Positions 1 through 9,041 of a stretch of 51,324 nt of DNA are shown here, piece by piece. Position 1 is the stretch's first letter, and the number at the start of each line of letters is the position of its first letter. The notes below the pieces were generated by a model. That model was given only the letters and a program-made list of their open reading frames with translations. It did not search any database and had not been told where the DNA came from. Origin of the DNA: Balneolaceae bacterium. Its GTDB lineage: Bacteria; Bacteroidota; Rhodothermia; Balneolales; Balneolaceae. The stretch is from NCBI GenBank assembly GCA_007693295.1, contig REDT01000197.1:1-51324 (forward strand), in the 5' to 3' direction. A program made the translations under genes and the position numbers.

Positions 1-52
1 GCCGACCTCCGGGTTATGAATCCGACGCTCTAACCACCTGAGCTACCACGCC
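1..52 (-). tRNA. tRNA-Met (anticodon CAT), truncated by the window edge
   Basis: Reverse complement reads GGCGTGGTAGCTCAGGTGGTTAGAGCGTCGGATTCATAACCCGGAGGTCGGC: acceptor 5' strand, D-arm TAGCTCAGGTGGTTAGAGC, anticodon loop TTCATAA. The T-arm lies outside the window. Confidence 0.9.
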
Positions 53-277
53 AAAGGATGAATGGACAATTGAAACCTACACATTACCAAACACAAAAGT
101 TTTAAGACTCCAAAGATATTACTTTTTTGTGTTAATGGTGAAAAGTTTTTATCCATATTTTTTATAAAATTATTAAGATCGAATCACTATGGTTATGATA
201 AAGAACATCAGGACATAGCCTTTTGATTGTGTGAAAAGTCAATTCATATAAGAGAAATGCTGGCTTAGGAGATTAAT

Positions 278-1678
278 ATGAAAAAAATTGTTGCGGTATT
301 TGTACTGATTACTTTTGCAAGCGGGATGTCTGCAGTCCCTGATAGTCAAGAAAAATCAGCCTCTGAAGAAGCTTATGTAGTTATCATCAGCATTGATGGA
401 TTTCCCGCAAATGCTCTGTGGGATCATCAGGTACCACTCCCTTTTATTCGCGGTCTGGCTGAAAGGGGAAGCTGGGCTGAGGGCATGGTACCTTCTGTAC
501 CATCCAACACCTGGTCGAATCACACATCGCTGGTTACCGGGGTGCCGTCGTCAATGCATTCTCTTGTTTATAACGGCTGGCTCGAACGCGAAAACGGTAC
601 ACTGCCTGTGCGTGTAAACCCCCGCCGCGACAAGAAAGATATGGTACGCGTACCAACCTTGTTTGACATCGCATTCGAAAACGGCCTGAAAACAGCAGAG
701 GTAAACTGGCCGGCTACACGAAATGCACCCACATTGCATGATTCGTTTCCTGATACACCGGATAACGTGAGGTTTATGAGTGATGATTTGCGATGGGAAA
801 TTGTAGAGCTTGGTATCCTGAATGATTTTACAACGCACGCGCTGTGGAGCCACAGCAGGGTAGGGCGGGATGTGGTGTGGAAAAAAACTGCCAAACATAT
901 TCTTGAAACAAGAACACCTAATCTGCTTCTCATTCATCTGTTGAACGTAGATGGCACGCATCACCGGTATGGGATATCAACAGACCCCGGTTATACGGCG
1001 ATGGCTCTTGCCGATCATCATGTGCGAAGTATTTTTGAGTCGATCAAAGATGCTGGCATTCTCGAACAAACCACCATATTTCTTGTCTCTGATCACGGTT
1101 TTATCAATACCCCGAAAACCATTTTGCCTAACGTGCTTCTCAGAAAAAAAGGGTTGCTAACGGTGCAGAACGGGCAAGTTGAAAGTGCGAGGGCTCAGGC
1201 GGTTTCCCTGGGAGGTTCAGCGATGATCTACCTGGATGATCCGGAAGACGGGGAGCTAAAAAAAAGGGTGAAATCGATGTTCAGGGGGTTAGAGGGAATC
1301 GGAAGAATTATCACGCCCGACCAATACCTTGAAATGGGTTTGCCTCATCCATCCGAATCGGATCAGACAGGTGAACTTATGCTTGCGGCGGATTTCGGTT
1401 ATGGCTTTGCCAATAATGCAGATCTGGCTAATTCTGTCGTTGAAAGCCGTGATCATGGCTTTTACATGGGTAATCATGGATTTCTTACAGATTTTTCGGA
1501 AATGAACGCTCTATTCATTGCCTATGGCAGAGGTATTAAATCGGGCCATAACCTCGGGATCATCAGCAACCTTTCAGTTGCACCCACGGCTGCAGCCCTG
1601 TTTGGCCTTAAAATAAACGGGGCTGAAGGTGAGGTGCTCGATTCAATTCTAGACATGCCATCAGGAGTCAATAAATAG
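278..1678 (+). CDS. Secreted ectonucleotide pyrophosphatase/phosphodiesterase-like (alkaline phosphatase superfamily) protein
   Basis: N-terminal signal peptide; VVIISIDGFPANAL, PSNTWSNHTSLVTGVPSSMHSLVYNGW, FLVSDHGF and NHGF motifs typical of type I phosphodiesterase/nucleotide pyrophosphatase. Confidence 0.88.
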   Translation: MKKIVAVFVLITFASGMSAVPDSQEKSASEEAYVVIISIDGFPANALWDHQVPLPFIRGLAERGSWAEGMVPSVPSNTWSNHTSLVTGVPSSMHSLVYNGWLERENGTLPVRVNPRRDKKDMVRVPTLFDIAFENGLKTAEVNWPATRNAPTLHDSFPDTPDNVRFMSDDLRWEIVELGILNDFTTHALWSHSRVGRDVVWKKTAKHILETRTPNLLLIHLLNVDGTHHRYGISTDPGYTAMALADHHVRSIFESIKDAGILEQTTIFLVSDHGFINTPKTILPNVLLRKKGLLTVQNGQVESARAQAVSLGGSAMIYLDDPEDGELKKRVKSMFRGLEGIGRIITPDQYLEMGLPHPSESDQTGELMLAADFGYGFANNADLANSVVESRDHGFYMGNHGFLTDFSEMNALFIAYGRGIKSGHNLGIISNLSVAPTAAALFGLKINGAEGEVLDSILDMPSGVNK

Positions 1679-1977
1679 AGTATAGGTTAAAAAATAAGAA
1701 TTCTGCTTCTGATAATAATACAGACTATTCTCCCTTTCGGTATGCCATTAGATGAGCTAATGGAATCACTGAATATCAAGCACTGTAGTGATTAGAGGGT
1801 TTAATAAACCTTTTTACAAGGTTCAGTTCGCTTGTCCCGGTTTCATTATGATCCGGAAGATAAAATGAATTGAACCGGGCGGGAACATTAGTGGTAGAGG
1901 CTGGTAGCAATGAGAACAGCGATTAAATTCAAGAGTCGTTGCCTTAGGTTAATAAAAATAAATAAACAGGAGAATAC

Positions 1978-2331
1978 ATGTACCAAAAAGTAATCATGAT
2001 GATAACTGCACTTGCTATTAGTTCAATCGTATTGATGGCAGCTACAATTTCACCAACCGGTGGAGACATAAACATTGAAACTTCTACAATTTCAGGAACT
2101 GTACTTGATGCAGAACTGGAAGAAGGTATTTCAGGAGCTGAAGTGACGCTGGAAGAGACAGATGTAACCACAACTACTGATGAGTACGGTACATTTACTT
2201 TCACAGAAGTTGAAGAAGGAAGCTATACTGTTGTAGTAGAAGCTTATGGTTTTGAGTCTGCCAAAGTAGAAGTTGAAGTAAACGAAGAAGGTGCAGCCAT
2301 TGAAGTTGTTTTGGAGCCTGAAATCAAATAA
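1978..2331 (+). CDS. Small secreted carboxypeptidase-regulatory-like (Ig-like) domain protein, copy 1
   Basis: Signal peptide followed by SGTVLDAELEEGISGAEVTLEETDVTTTTDEYGTFTFTEVEEGSYTVVVEAYGFESAKVEVEV (CarboxypepD_reg-like repeat signature); AGGAG-type RBS upstream. Confidence 0.85.
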   Translation: MYQKVIMMITALAISSIVLMAATISPTGGDINIETSTISGTVLDAELEEGISGAEVTLEETDVTTTTDEYGTFTFTEVEEGSYTVVVEAYGFESAKVEVEVNEEGAAIEVVLEPEIK

Positions 2332-2397
2332 TTGAATGAAGTTCAACTTTTTAAACAAGTTGACTACATTAACAATTAGAAAAGATAAGTAAATCAA

Positions 2398-2430
2398 AGA
2401 GTGTGCCTTAACGGGTGCACTCTTTTTTTA
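2398..2430 (+). terminator. Rho-independent terminator after copy 1
   Basis: AGAGTGTGCCTTAACGGGTGCACTCTTTTTTT. Confidence 0.8.
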
Positions 2431-2790
2431 TGTGATCGTTTTGCGCAGATTTCATCCAATGCAGTTGAACACGGTTCCGGCCCTCGTTTTTTGCACGCAC
2501 TGCGTCAGGGTTGCCTTGTCCAGCACACCATTATGCAAGCCGTGTCGGTGCTTTAAAAACTTGTGGTGGCCATTCCAATACGCCTTATTGCCAAATAGAT
2601 ACTTCTTATCATAGCTGAAAAGTTTTTTGGTTTGGTTACAGTTCGCTCGCTGCAGATTCAATGTAACCGGGGAGATTAAATGAATTATTCAGAGAGGGAA
2701 CATTAGAAATTTAACCTTGTAGAAAAGATAACAGCGATTTCAAGATTCGCTGCTTTAGGTTAATTAGTAATTAAAAAACAAGGAGAAGTC

Positions 2791-3144
2791 ATGTGTCAAA
2801 AAATAATCATGATAATAACCGCACTTGCCATTAGTTCAATCGTATTGATGGCAGCTACAATTCCACCAGCAGGTGGAGAGATAGAAATAGAGACTTCAAC
2901 ACTTTCAGGAATCGTACTTGATGCAAGTCTGGAAGAAGGTATTCCGGGAGCTGAAGTAACGCTGGAAGAGACAGGTGAAGCCACAACTACTGATGAGTAC
3001 GGTACATTTACTTTCACAGAAGTTGAAGAAGGAAGCTATACAGTTGCTGTAGAAGCTGATGGTTTTGAGCCTGCCAAAGTAGAAGTTGAAGTAAATGAAG
3101 AAGGTGCAGCCATTGAAGTTGTTTTGGAGCCTGAGATCAAATAA
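2791..3144 (+). CDS. Small secreted carboxypeptidase-regulatory-like (Ig-like) domain protein, copy 2
   Basis: Same length as copy 1, with 17 differences over 117 aa by eye alignment; same RBS context and same terminator. Confidence 0.85.
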   Translation: MCQKIIMIITALAISSIVLMAATIPPAGGEIEIETSTLSGIVLDASLEEGIPGAEVTLEETGEATTTDEYGTFTFTEVEEGSYTVAVEADGFEPAKVEVEVNEEGAAIEVVLEPEIK

Positions 3145-3210
3145 TTGAATGAAGTCAACTTTTTGAAGAAGTTGGCTTCATTCACAATTAAAAAGAGATA
3201 AGTAAAAGAA

Positions 3211-3243
3211 AGAGTGTGCCTTAATGGGTGCACTCTTTTTTTT
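3211..3243 (+). terminator. Rho-independent terminator after copy 2
   Basis: AGAGTGTGCCTTAATGGGTGCACTCTTTTTTT, nearly identical to 2398-2430. Confidence 0.8.
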
Positions 3244-3658
3244 AGGTGCTCGTTTTGCGCAGGGTCCGGTTAATGTTCATGCCAACATGAGATACATTTT
3301 CAAGCACAGCGTCCGGAATATGGCGAATCTCATGCTCTAATCATTTGAAAGAGACCTAAGAGCATCTCTGAGATGTGAGATAATTGGTTATTGAACTTCC
3401 GGGCGCTCCGGGTTCTGAAGATCTGATTTTCGGTTGTATGGCTTAATTCGGGAGCCAAAAGTGGAATTTGTGTAAAGGATTTCATGGAAACTATAATGCT
3501 ATTCAGCTCATTATTTCTAAAGTTACGCTCTGTATTGGAATGAGGAGAGTATTGAAGTTGCCAAATGAAAGTCTTGATTTGCGAGTATGTATGCTGTTTA
3601 GGCTTTTTCAATACTGAACTCTCACTTAACTGCTGTTGAAACATCCGGAGAGTGTTCT

Positions 3659-4030
3659 ATGAAGAAGAGGAGAGACATTTTAATTGTTGAAGACGATTAT
3701 CTTCAATCGTATGTACTGGAACTGCACTTGAAAAGTTTAAACTACAACGTGATTGGAGTTGCAGTGTCAGGAGAAGAGGCCATTGCTATAACCGAAAGGC
3801 AAAAACCTACTCTGGTGATAATGGATATTTCACTTAAAGGCGAAATGGATGGGATAGATACCGCGAAGATAATTTTAAAATCTTATGATATCTCAATTCT
3901 ATATATAAGCGGCCATTTAGAAGTGTATAGCCGCAGCAGGGCTGAACAGACGAACTATATCGACATCATCAACAAGCCGTTGTGCAAATCTAAATTAGTT
4001 GATGCAATTGATAAATGCATTAAGCTCTGA
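3659..4030 (+). CDS. Stand-alone response regulator receiver domain protein
   Basis: ILIVEDD, LVIMDISL (phosphoacceptor D), YISG, NKP(L): complete receiver residues, no output domain. Confidence 0.88.
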   Translation: MKKRRDILIVEDDYLQSYVLELHLKSLNYNVIGVAVSGEEAIAITERQKPTLVIMDISLKGEMDGIDTAKIILKSYDISILYISGHLEVYSRSRAEQTNYIDIINKPLCKSKLVDAIDKCIKL

Positions 4031-4189
4031 TATATCCCTTTGGAATCATTTTTGGGTTTCAGATATGCAACAACTGTGTATTTGCTGTATCGGACTATAC
4101 AACCTTGCGCTTACAAAGTCATCAGTAGCTGAAAATCAATTAAAATACTTGTTCCGGAGTGACTTTTTAACTGCCCAATGAAGACATTT

Positions 4190-4750
4190 TCACAGCTCTT
4201 CAAGATATTTTCTTTTTGTTCTTTCATTCTGCTTAAACAGGGTGGGGGGAATTCCGGTAACATTTTTGAATTGTGAAGAGAGGTGGGCCACACTGCTGTA
4301 GTGCAATTTATAGGCAATTTCGGTAATTGTGAGATTACCAAATAGCAGAAGCTCTTTTGCTTTCTCGATCTTAATCCGGATAATATATTTTTTTATCGTT
4401 GTACCCTTTACCTCAGAAAAAATGTTAGAGAGGTAATTATATTCATAGCCTAATTTTTCACTTATATAACAGGAGTCGTTTACCCTGAGTGTTTCATCAG
4501 GTTGATGGATCATTTCAACAATAACGCTTTTTATTTTCTCAACCAGAATCTGCTTTTTATTATCCAGCAGTTCTAATTTTGCTTTTTTTAGTCTTTCTCT
4601 GATCTCATTCTGCTGTTCCCGGGTAATGTCATCGTAAATGTCAACCACACCGAGATCCACATAAAACTGTTTGAGGCCAAGTTTTTTCAACTCCTGGGCT
4701 ACGTATAATTTACATCTGTAACTGACCATATTTTTTATGTATAGTCTCAT
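4190..4750 (-). CDS. AraC-family HTH transcriptional regulator with N-terminal HMA-like domain
   Basis: C-terminal AraC HTH (NLTITEIAYKLHYSSVAHLSSQFKNVTGIPPTLFKQ); N-terminus MRLYIKNMVSYRCKLYVAQELKKLGL resembles HMA-AraC regulators. ORF track start is 4762; 4750 preferred. Confidence 0.82.
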   Translation of the reverse strand: MRLYIKNMVSYRCKLYVAQELKKLGLKQFYVDLGVVDIYDDITREQQNEIRERLKKAKLELLDNKKQILVEKIKSVIVEMIHQPDETLRVNDSCYISEKLGYEYNYLSNIFSEVKGTTIKKYIIRIKIEKAKELLLFGNLTITEIAYKLHYSSVAHLSSQFKNVTGIPPTLFKQNERTKRKYLEEL

Positions 4751-5212
4751 CTTTACAAACATTAAATTTAAAAGTGATTACTCAATTTTTCCGCATACTC
4801 CCTAATCTTTAGGAAAGTAAATTGAGAGGGACTTATTTAATCACATTTTATAAACTTCATTCAATGATTGTAACCGTAATATATGAAGGATGTTCCATGG
4901 CTTGATTCATTTGTAAGTGCAATGATCTTTAAAAATGCCTTTAAAGAATCATAAAAGCAGAAAGTGAGGTCTATTTTAACCCTTAAATTTGAAAGTAAAA
5001 AGTCGGAAACCGGAGATGGTTTAAAACAATAAGATTGGGAAATGAGTCACTATACTCGATCTGCGTGACTCTTAGAAAGACCATAAAAATATAAATAATG
5101 CAAGATAAAAAATTGATTTAATGCTAAACTAAAGTCCGGCACTCTCAGTGTTGATATCTCTTCCACTTCTTATTTGATAAAAATTAAAATAGAGATATTA
5201 AGAGGTCAGGTT

Positions 5213-5296
5213 ATGTCTAAATCCCTTTCTGTTGGTTACCTTGTATTTGAAACGATTAAGGCCGGGTACGGCTCAATGAAAAAGCTGCTGCAATAA
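5213..5296 (+). CDS. Possible 27-aa small ORF (MSKSLSVGYLVFETIKAGYGSMKKLLQ)
   Basis: ATG preceded by AGAGGTCAGGTT, stop TAA; no homology evidence. Confidence 0.25.
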   Translation: MSKSLSVGYLVFETIKAGYGSMKKLLQ

Positions 5297-5344
5297 GCGA
5301 TGAATTAGATTAATGGATATTGATGTGAATCACAGAATCGCGAA

Positions 5345-5794
5345 ATGACTGAAATACAGTACAAAAAACCACTTACCTACATCACTGCTATCCTGTTTTC
5401 GATGCCGGTTACGGCAATCTTCTGGGTTTTAATTATCTACCCGGTTTACGGGGTGACCGGCGTGGATATACACCCTTTTATTCATGGTTTAACCTGTACG
5501 CTATTCTATCTGATCGTATTAGGCTGGGCACTTCTCGGCAGCGAAAACTCCTCGGAAGTCGTTTACCGGACCTGCAGGTTTGGAGCCATACTTGCGCTTC
5601 TTTTACCGGTAAGCACGGGTTTCGTATCGCTTATTTGGGTATTCGAGGTTGCAAAACGCCCGGAGGCTTTTTTGGCCGGCTACTCCGCTCTTGAAATACC
5701 GGTCTATGCTGCAGCTGCCGGTATGGGTATGATTATCTTGTTTTTAACAGGCAGCTACATCGCGGCGAGGGATATGGATGGTGTGCCGTTTTAA
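5345..5794 (+). CDS. Membrane protein of unknown function (about 4 TM)
   Basis: Hydrophobic segments throughout the 149-aa ORF; no recognised family. Confidence 0.7.
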   Translation: MTEIQYKKPLTYITAILFSMPVTAIFWVLIIYPVYGVTGVDIHPFIHGLTCTLFYLIVLGWALLGSENSSEVVYRTCRFGAILALLLPVSTGFVSLIWVFEVAKRPEAFLAGYSALEIPVYAAAAGMGMIILFLTGSYIAARDMDGVPF

Positions 5795-5991
5795 AAGTAA
5801 TCGTAACGGTATCCAATTTTATTTCCGGAACTGAACGATAACGCAATTCGAAAGCTTGGATAATGAAATGAGAGCGAATTCAGGATTGTTACTTAATTTT
5901 ATCGTATTAATCCTTAGAGCAGACAACTTCGTAAATGCATTTGTAGAAACCATTCACTATTCTCTGACACATTCTAATTAACCCCAATCAT

Positions 5992-6366
5992 TTGGCAAGT
6001 CTCTTCCACACTACTCTCACTCTTAACGCCATCTTTTTTCTGTTCTACGGTATTCAGTGTTTTCGGTCGCCGGCATTGGCAGCAGATTTCAGGCGCTTTA
6101 ATTTGCCGGATTCACAGCGAATTCTTACCGGAGTGTTGCAGTTGCTTGGCTCGTCTGGTCTGATAGTAGGCCTGGCTGTTCCGGTTATAGGGGGGCTGGC
6201 CTCCGGCGGGCTGGCTCTCATGATGCTGATAGCTTTTATCATCCGCCTGAAAGTGGGAGACGGAGTAATTGAGTCTGCCCCATCGCTGATCTTTTTGGTA
6301 ATCAACACCTGGATATCCTACTCTTTTTATACCCTATTACAGGGAGGCTTTACAGGAGTGCAATAG
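5992..6366 (+). CDS. DoxX-like small membrane protein
   Basis: TTG start; four hydrophobic segments and a DoxX-like pattern (FNLPDSQRILTGVLQLLGSSGLIVG...IRLKVGD). Confidence 0.7.
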   Translation: MASLFHTTLTLNAIFFLFYGIQCFRSPALAADFRRFNLPDSQRILTGVLQLLGSSGLIVGLAVPVIGGLASGGLALMMLIAFIIRLKVGDGVIESAPSLIFLVINTWISYSFYTLLQGGFTGVQ

Positions 6367-6712
6367 CCAAAGATAACACCAAAAATGAAAATGCCGGAAG
6401 TGATTTTTTGAGTGGGTCGCCGATCTTAATATGCATCGATACAGCACCCAGCATCAGTATGGCAATACCGTATGCAGCTATCAGTTCAACACCCGGATAG
6501 AAGATGGATGCCAGAAGAAGTACGGCAAGAGCTACCTTAAATGTGCCGATGGTGTACATAAACCAAACAGGAAGTCCATAGGCTTTAAACTCCTCCCTGA
6601 TGTTGCCGGCATCACCACCTCTCCATTCGGTTGATTTTTTACCGCGAACAAGCCAAACGTTCAGAATGCTTAGTCCAACAATGCATTTCAATGCTATAAC
6701 TACATATTCCAT
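6350..6712 (-). CDS. DoxX-like small membrane protein
   Basis: FKAYGLPVWFMYTIGTFKVALAVLLL...HIKIGDPLKKSLPAF: same organisation as 5992-6366; 3' ends overlap by 17 bp. Confidence 0.72.
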   Translation of the reverse strand: MEYVVIALKCIVGLSILNVWLVRGKKSTEWRGGDAGNIREEFKAYGLPVWFMYTIGTFKVALAVLLLASIFYPGVELIAAYGIAILMLGAVSMHIKIGDPLKKSLPAFSFLVLSLAIALL

Positions 6713-7131
6713 ATTTAATTACCCTAATTTATACGTGATTAATCGAAACGTGCCCACATGGTTTAATGCTTCACAATTTGATCAAAAAAGTGATGTAAAC
6801 CAAGAGATATTGAGATTTAGATAACCACATTTAAATAATCTTCAGCAAATGTTTTAACGAAGCAGAGCTATTTTTGATTAAATAAACAGACGTATTGCAG
6901 AGATTCAGTAATTCATGAACCGCTAATGGATTGATGAGTTTTCAAATTTGATAAAAGTCCAAATAAAATCGGGTTATGTGATTTAATCCATATCCTTATG
7001 AAGCGCATAAGTTTGTAAAAAAGAGGCCGATCCCAAGAAATTTCGTTTGCTAAGAGAGAAGAATAAAGTTCCACGATCTAATTGATACATGAAGTGGAAG
7101 GGTAGATGGGAGAGGAAAGTAAGACGTCTTT

Positions 7132-7171
7132 AAAAAAAATTAGCAGCTCTCCGTTCAAAGAGAGCTGCTAA
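7132..7171 (-). terminator. Rho-independent terminator on the minus strand
   Basis: Perfect 12-bp stem TTAGCAGCTCTC-CGTTCAAA-GAGAGCTGCTAA with an A8 tract on its left side (U-run on the minus strand), downstream of the LuxR-type regulator. Confidence 0.85.
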
Positions 7172-7289
7172 ATATCATCTACAGACGGCTATTACCCCAT
7201 TTGCACTTTAAACATAGGTTTATCAATGTTATACTGCAATAAGTATAAGATCGTATTTTGATTACGTAAAACTACGTAGTGAGAAATTG

Positions 7290-7937
7290 TCAGTTGATAT
7301 CGGCTTCTTCAAGTGCAAATCTAACCAGGGCAGCTGTATTCTTTAGCTCCAGTTTGTTCATCAGATTTGACCGGTGTGTTTCTACCGTACGCGAACTAAT
7401 ATAGAGGATCTTGGCAATTTCCGAACTGGTGTAACCTTCAACGATCAATTTCAGGATTTCACGCTCTCGTTTTGTGATCTGTTTTTCGGGTTTCGAATCC
7501 TCATTTTTTGCCTGGTCAGCATATTTGCCGATCATAAGCTGGGATATGGATTTGCCAAATGCCTGCTTGCCTTCCGAGACTTTTTCAATAGCTTTTAGCA
7601 GTTCTTGCGTTGAGCAGTTTTTTGTGAGATAACCTTTTACTCCCGCTTTCAGAGATTGATTCAGGTGAGAGATATCGGTAGAGTAGGTGAGTACAATCAC
7701 TGCGGCCAGTTTATTGATCTGCTGGAGACGCTGAAGGAGATCGTGGATATTCGCATCTGCAATATTCGATGAGATCACGCAAACCGACTCAGGTTTTTTT
7801 TTGAACTCAGCGATCAGTTCCTTGCCGTTTTTTGTTACTCCATCGACCGATATCCTGGCGGACTCGTCCAGAACGCTTTTCAGCCCCTGGCGATAAATGT
7901 CGTAACTGTCCGCAATAAGTACCCTTATTTTACTCAT
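7290..7937 (-). CDS. NarL/LuxR-type response regulator with atypical receiver
   Basis: C-terminal LuxR HTH (KQITKREREILKLIVEGYTSSEIAKILYISSRTVETHRSNLMNKLELKNTAALVRFALE). Start placed at MSKIRVLIADSYD. Confidence 0.87.
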   Translation of the reverse strand: MSKIRVLIADSYDIYRQGLKSVLDESARISVDGVTKNGKELIAEFKKKPESVCVISSNIADANIHDLLQRLQQINKLAAVIVLTYSTDISHLNQSLKAGVKGYLTKNCSTQELLKAIEKVSEGKQAFGKSISQLMIGKYADQAKNEDSKPEKQITKREREILKLIVEGYTSSEIAKILYISSRTVETHRSNLMNKLELKNTAALVRFALEEADIN

Positions 7938-8515
7938 TCTTTTGAGTAGATTTTGTTGAGTCGGACAATGAATATAAACCTTTATTTGAAAATGCAAAGA
8001 AGTTTATGTGAATAACTTGTTAATAAGTCTTTAAAGGGCGATTAAAATTGCCTAATACACCGATAGCGTACTCCGAAAGCGGCATGTTATAAAAGTCTTT
8101 ATAAGCGTGTGGAACCGTTAGAAACTTCTGACGCAATGTATAAACTATGTGAGGAGTTGGGTAGCCGGTTCGAAACATTGAATAATTGATAGAAAGAGTT
8201 TGATTGTCCCATAAGATACTATTAATAAAATATTTAATAAGATCCTGAATGCAGGTATTGACTAATTGATCGGTTTTAAAATGATGACAGCTATGTATGC
8301 TGCCGGCTCATTACACACTGAAGAGTTCACTTGGTGATGACGTCAATTTTTCAGATGAAAATGGAAGCGCTTTTCATAAACAGAGAAGTGTAGTTTATTT
8401 TCATCTGTTTTTTTGGAAGATGTTCATAAGTAAGCCATTTGATCGGTGTAAGAGGCTTTGAAGAGGACGTTTTTAGTAACTCAAAGAAAGGTTGGTTGAT
8501 ATAATACACTCCGCT

Positions 8516-8941
8516 TTAAAGCATCTCATTAAGAAGCCATATTCCCAGCAGGGTTTTGATCGACCAAAGAGTGGTTCGGCCCCAATTACTCTTTACCAGC
8601 CGATTCACCATCACGTTGCTATAACCGGCCGAAAGATTTTCATGAAGAGGAACCATCACCAGGAATGTATGCAGCCAAATCAGAACCACAAGAAGCAGCC
8701 CCGCCTGATGTGCCAGTGGATAAAACTCCGCAAAGATGGAGAGCCATATCGATGAGCCCAGTTCCAGCAGCATGACAGGTACAACAATCAATGAAATCCG
8801 CACCTTATGGGTGCTCATATGTGAACTAAACTGCTCTCGGCTAACACGATGAAAAAATGGGTAGTGTACAATCTGAATCGTCCAGATCACACCACAGAGA
8901 AAGAAGCTGCTGAATATGTTAATTAAAAAAACAGAGTTCAT
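8516..8941 (-). CDS. Conserved-looking membrane protein of unknown function
   Basis: 141 aa, about 4 TM helices, conserved-type residues (IQIVHYPFF, HMSTHKVRIS). Confidence 0.7.
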   Translation of the reverse strand: MNSVFLINIFSSFFLCGVIWTIQIVHYPFFHRVSREQFSSHMSTHKVRISLIVVPVMLLELGSSIWLSIFAEFYPLAHQAGLLLVVLIWLHTFLVMVPLHENLSAGYSNVMVNRLVKSNWGRTTLWSIKTLLGIWLLNEML

Positions 8942-9041
8942 AAAATCTTCTTCAACACAGTGAAGCGAATGGTTTAGGGATTCTTTATTTTATCCAACTT
9001 GAACAGGAAACGATTTTAAATAGTATAATCAAAAAATATTT

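Noticed and set aside
551-964. Antisense ORFs (551-964, 568-933) inside the phosphodiesterase gene
   Set aside because: Fully antisense to a convincing conserved CDS; composition is typical of shadow ORFs.
1745-1763. CCATTAG-ATGAG-CTAATGG inverted repeat downstream of the phosphodiesterase gene
   Set aside because: Short, AT-rich, without a T-run; plausible by chance and not clearly a terminator or operator.
3330-3644. 104-aa minus-strand ORF upstream of the receiver gene
   Set aside because: No recognisable motifs, no RBS, and would occupy the likely promoter region of 3659-4030.
7270-7279. ACTACGTAGT palindrome just past the LuxR-type gene
   Set aside because: Only 10 bp and a single occurrence; too weak to call a binding site by itself.
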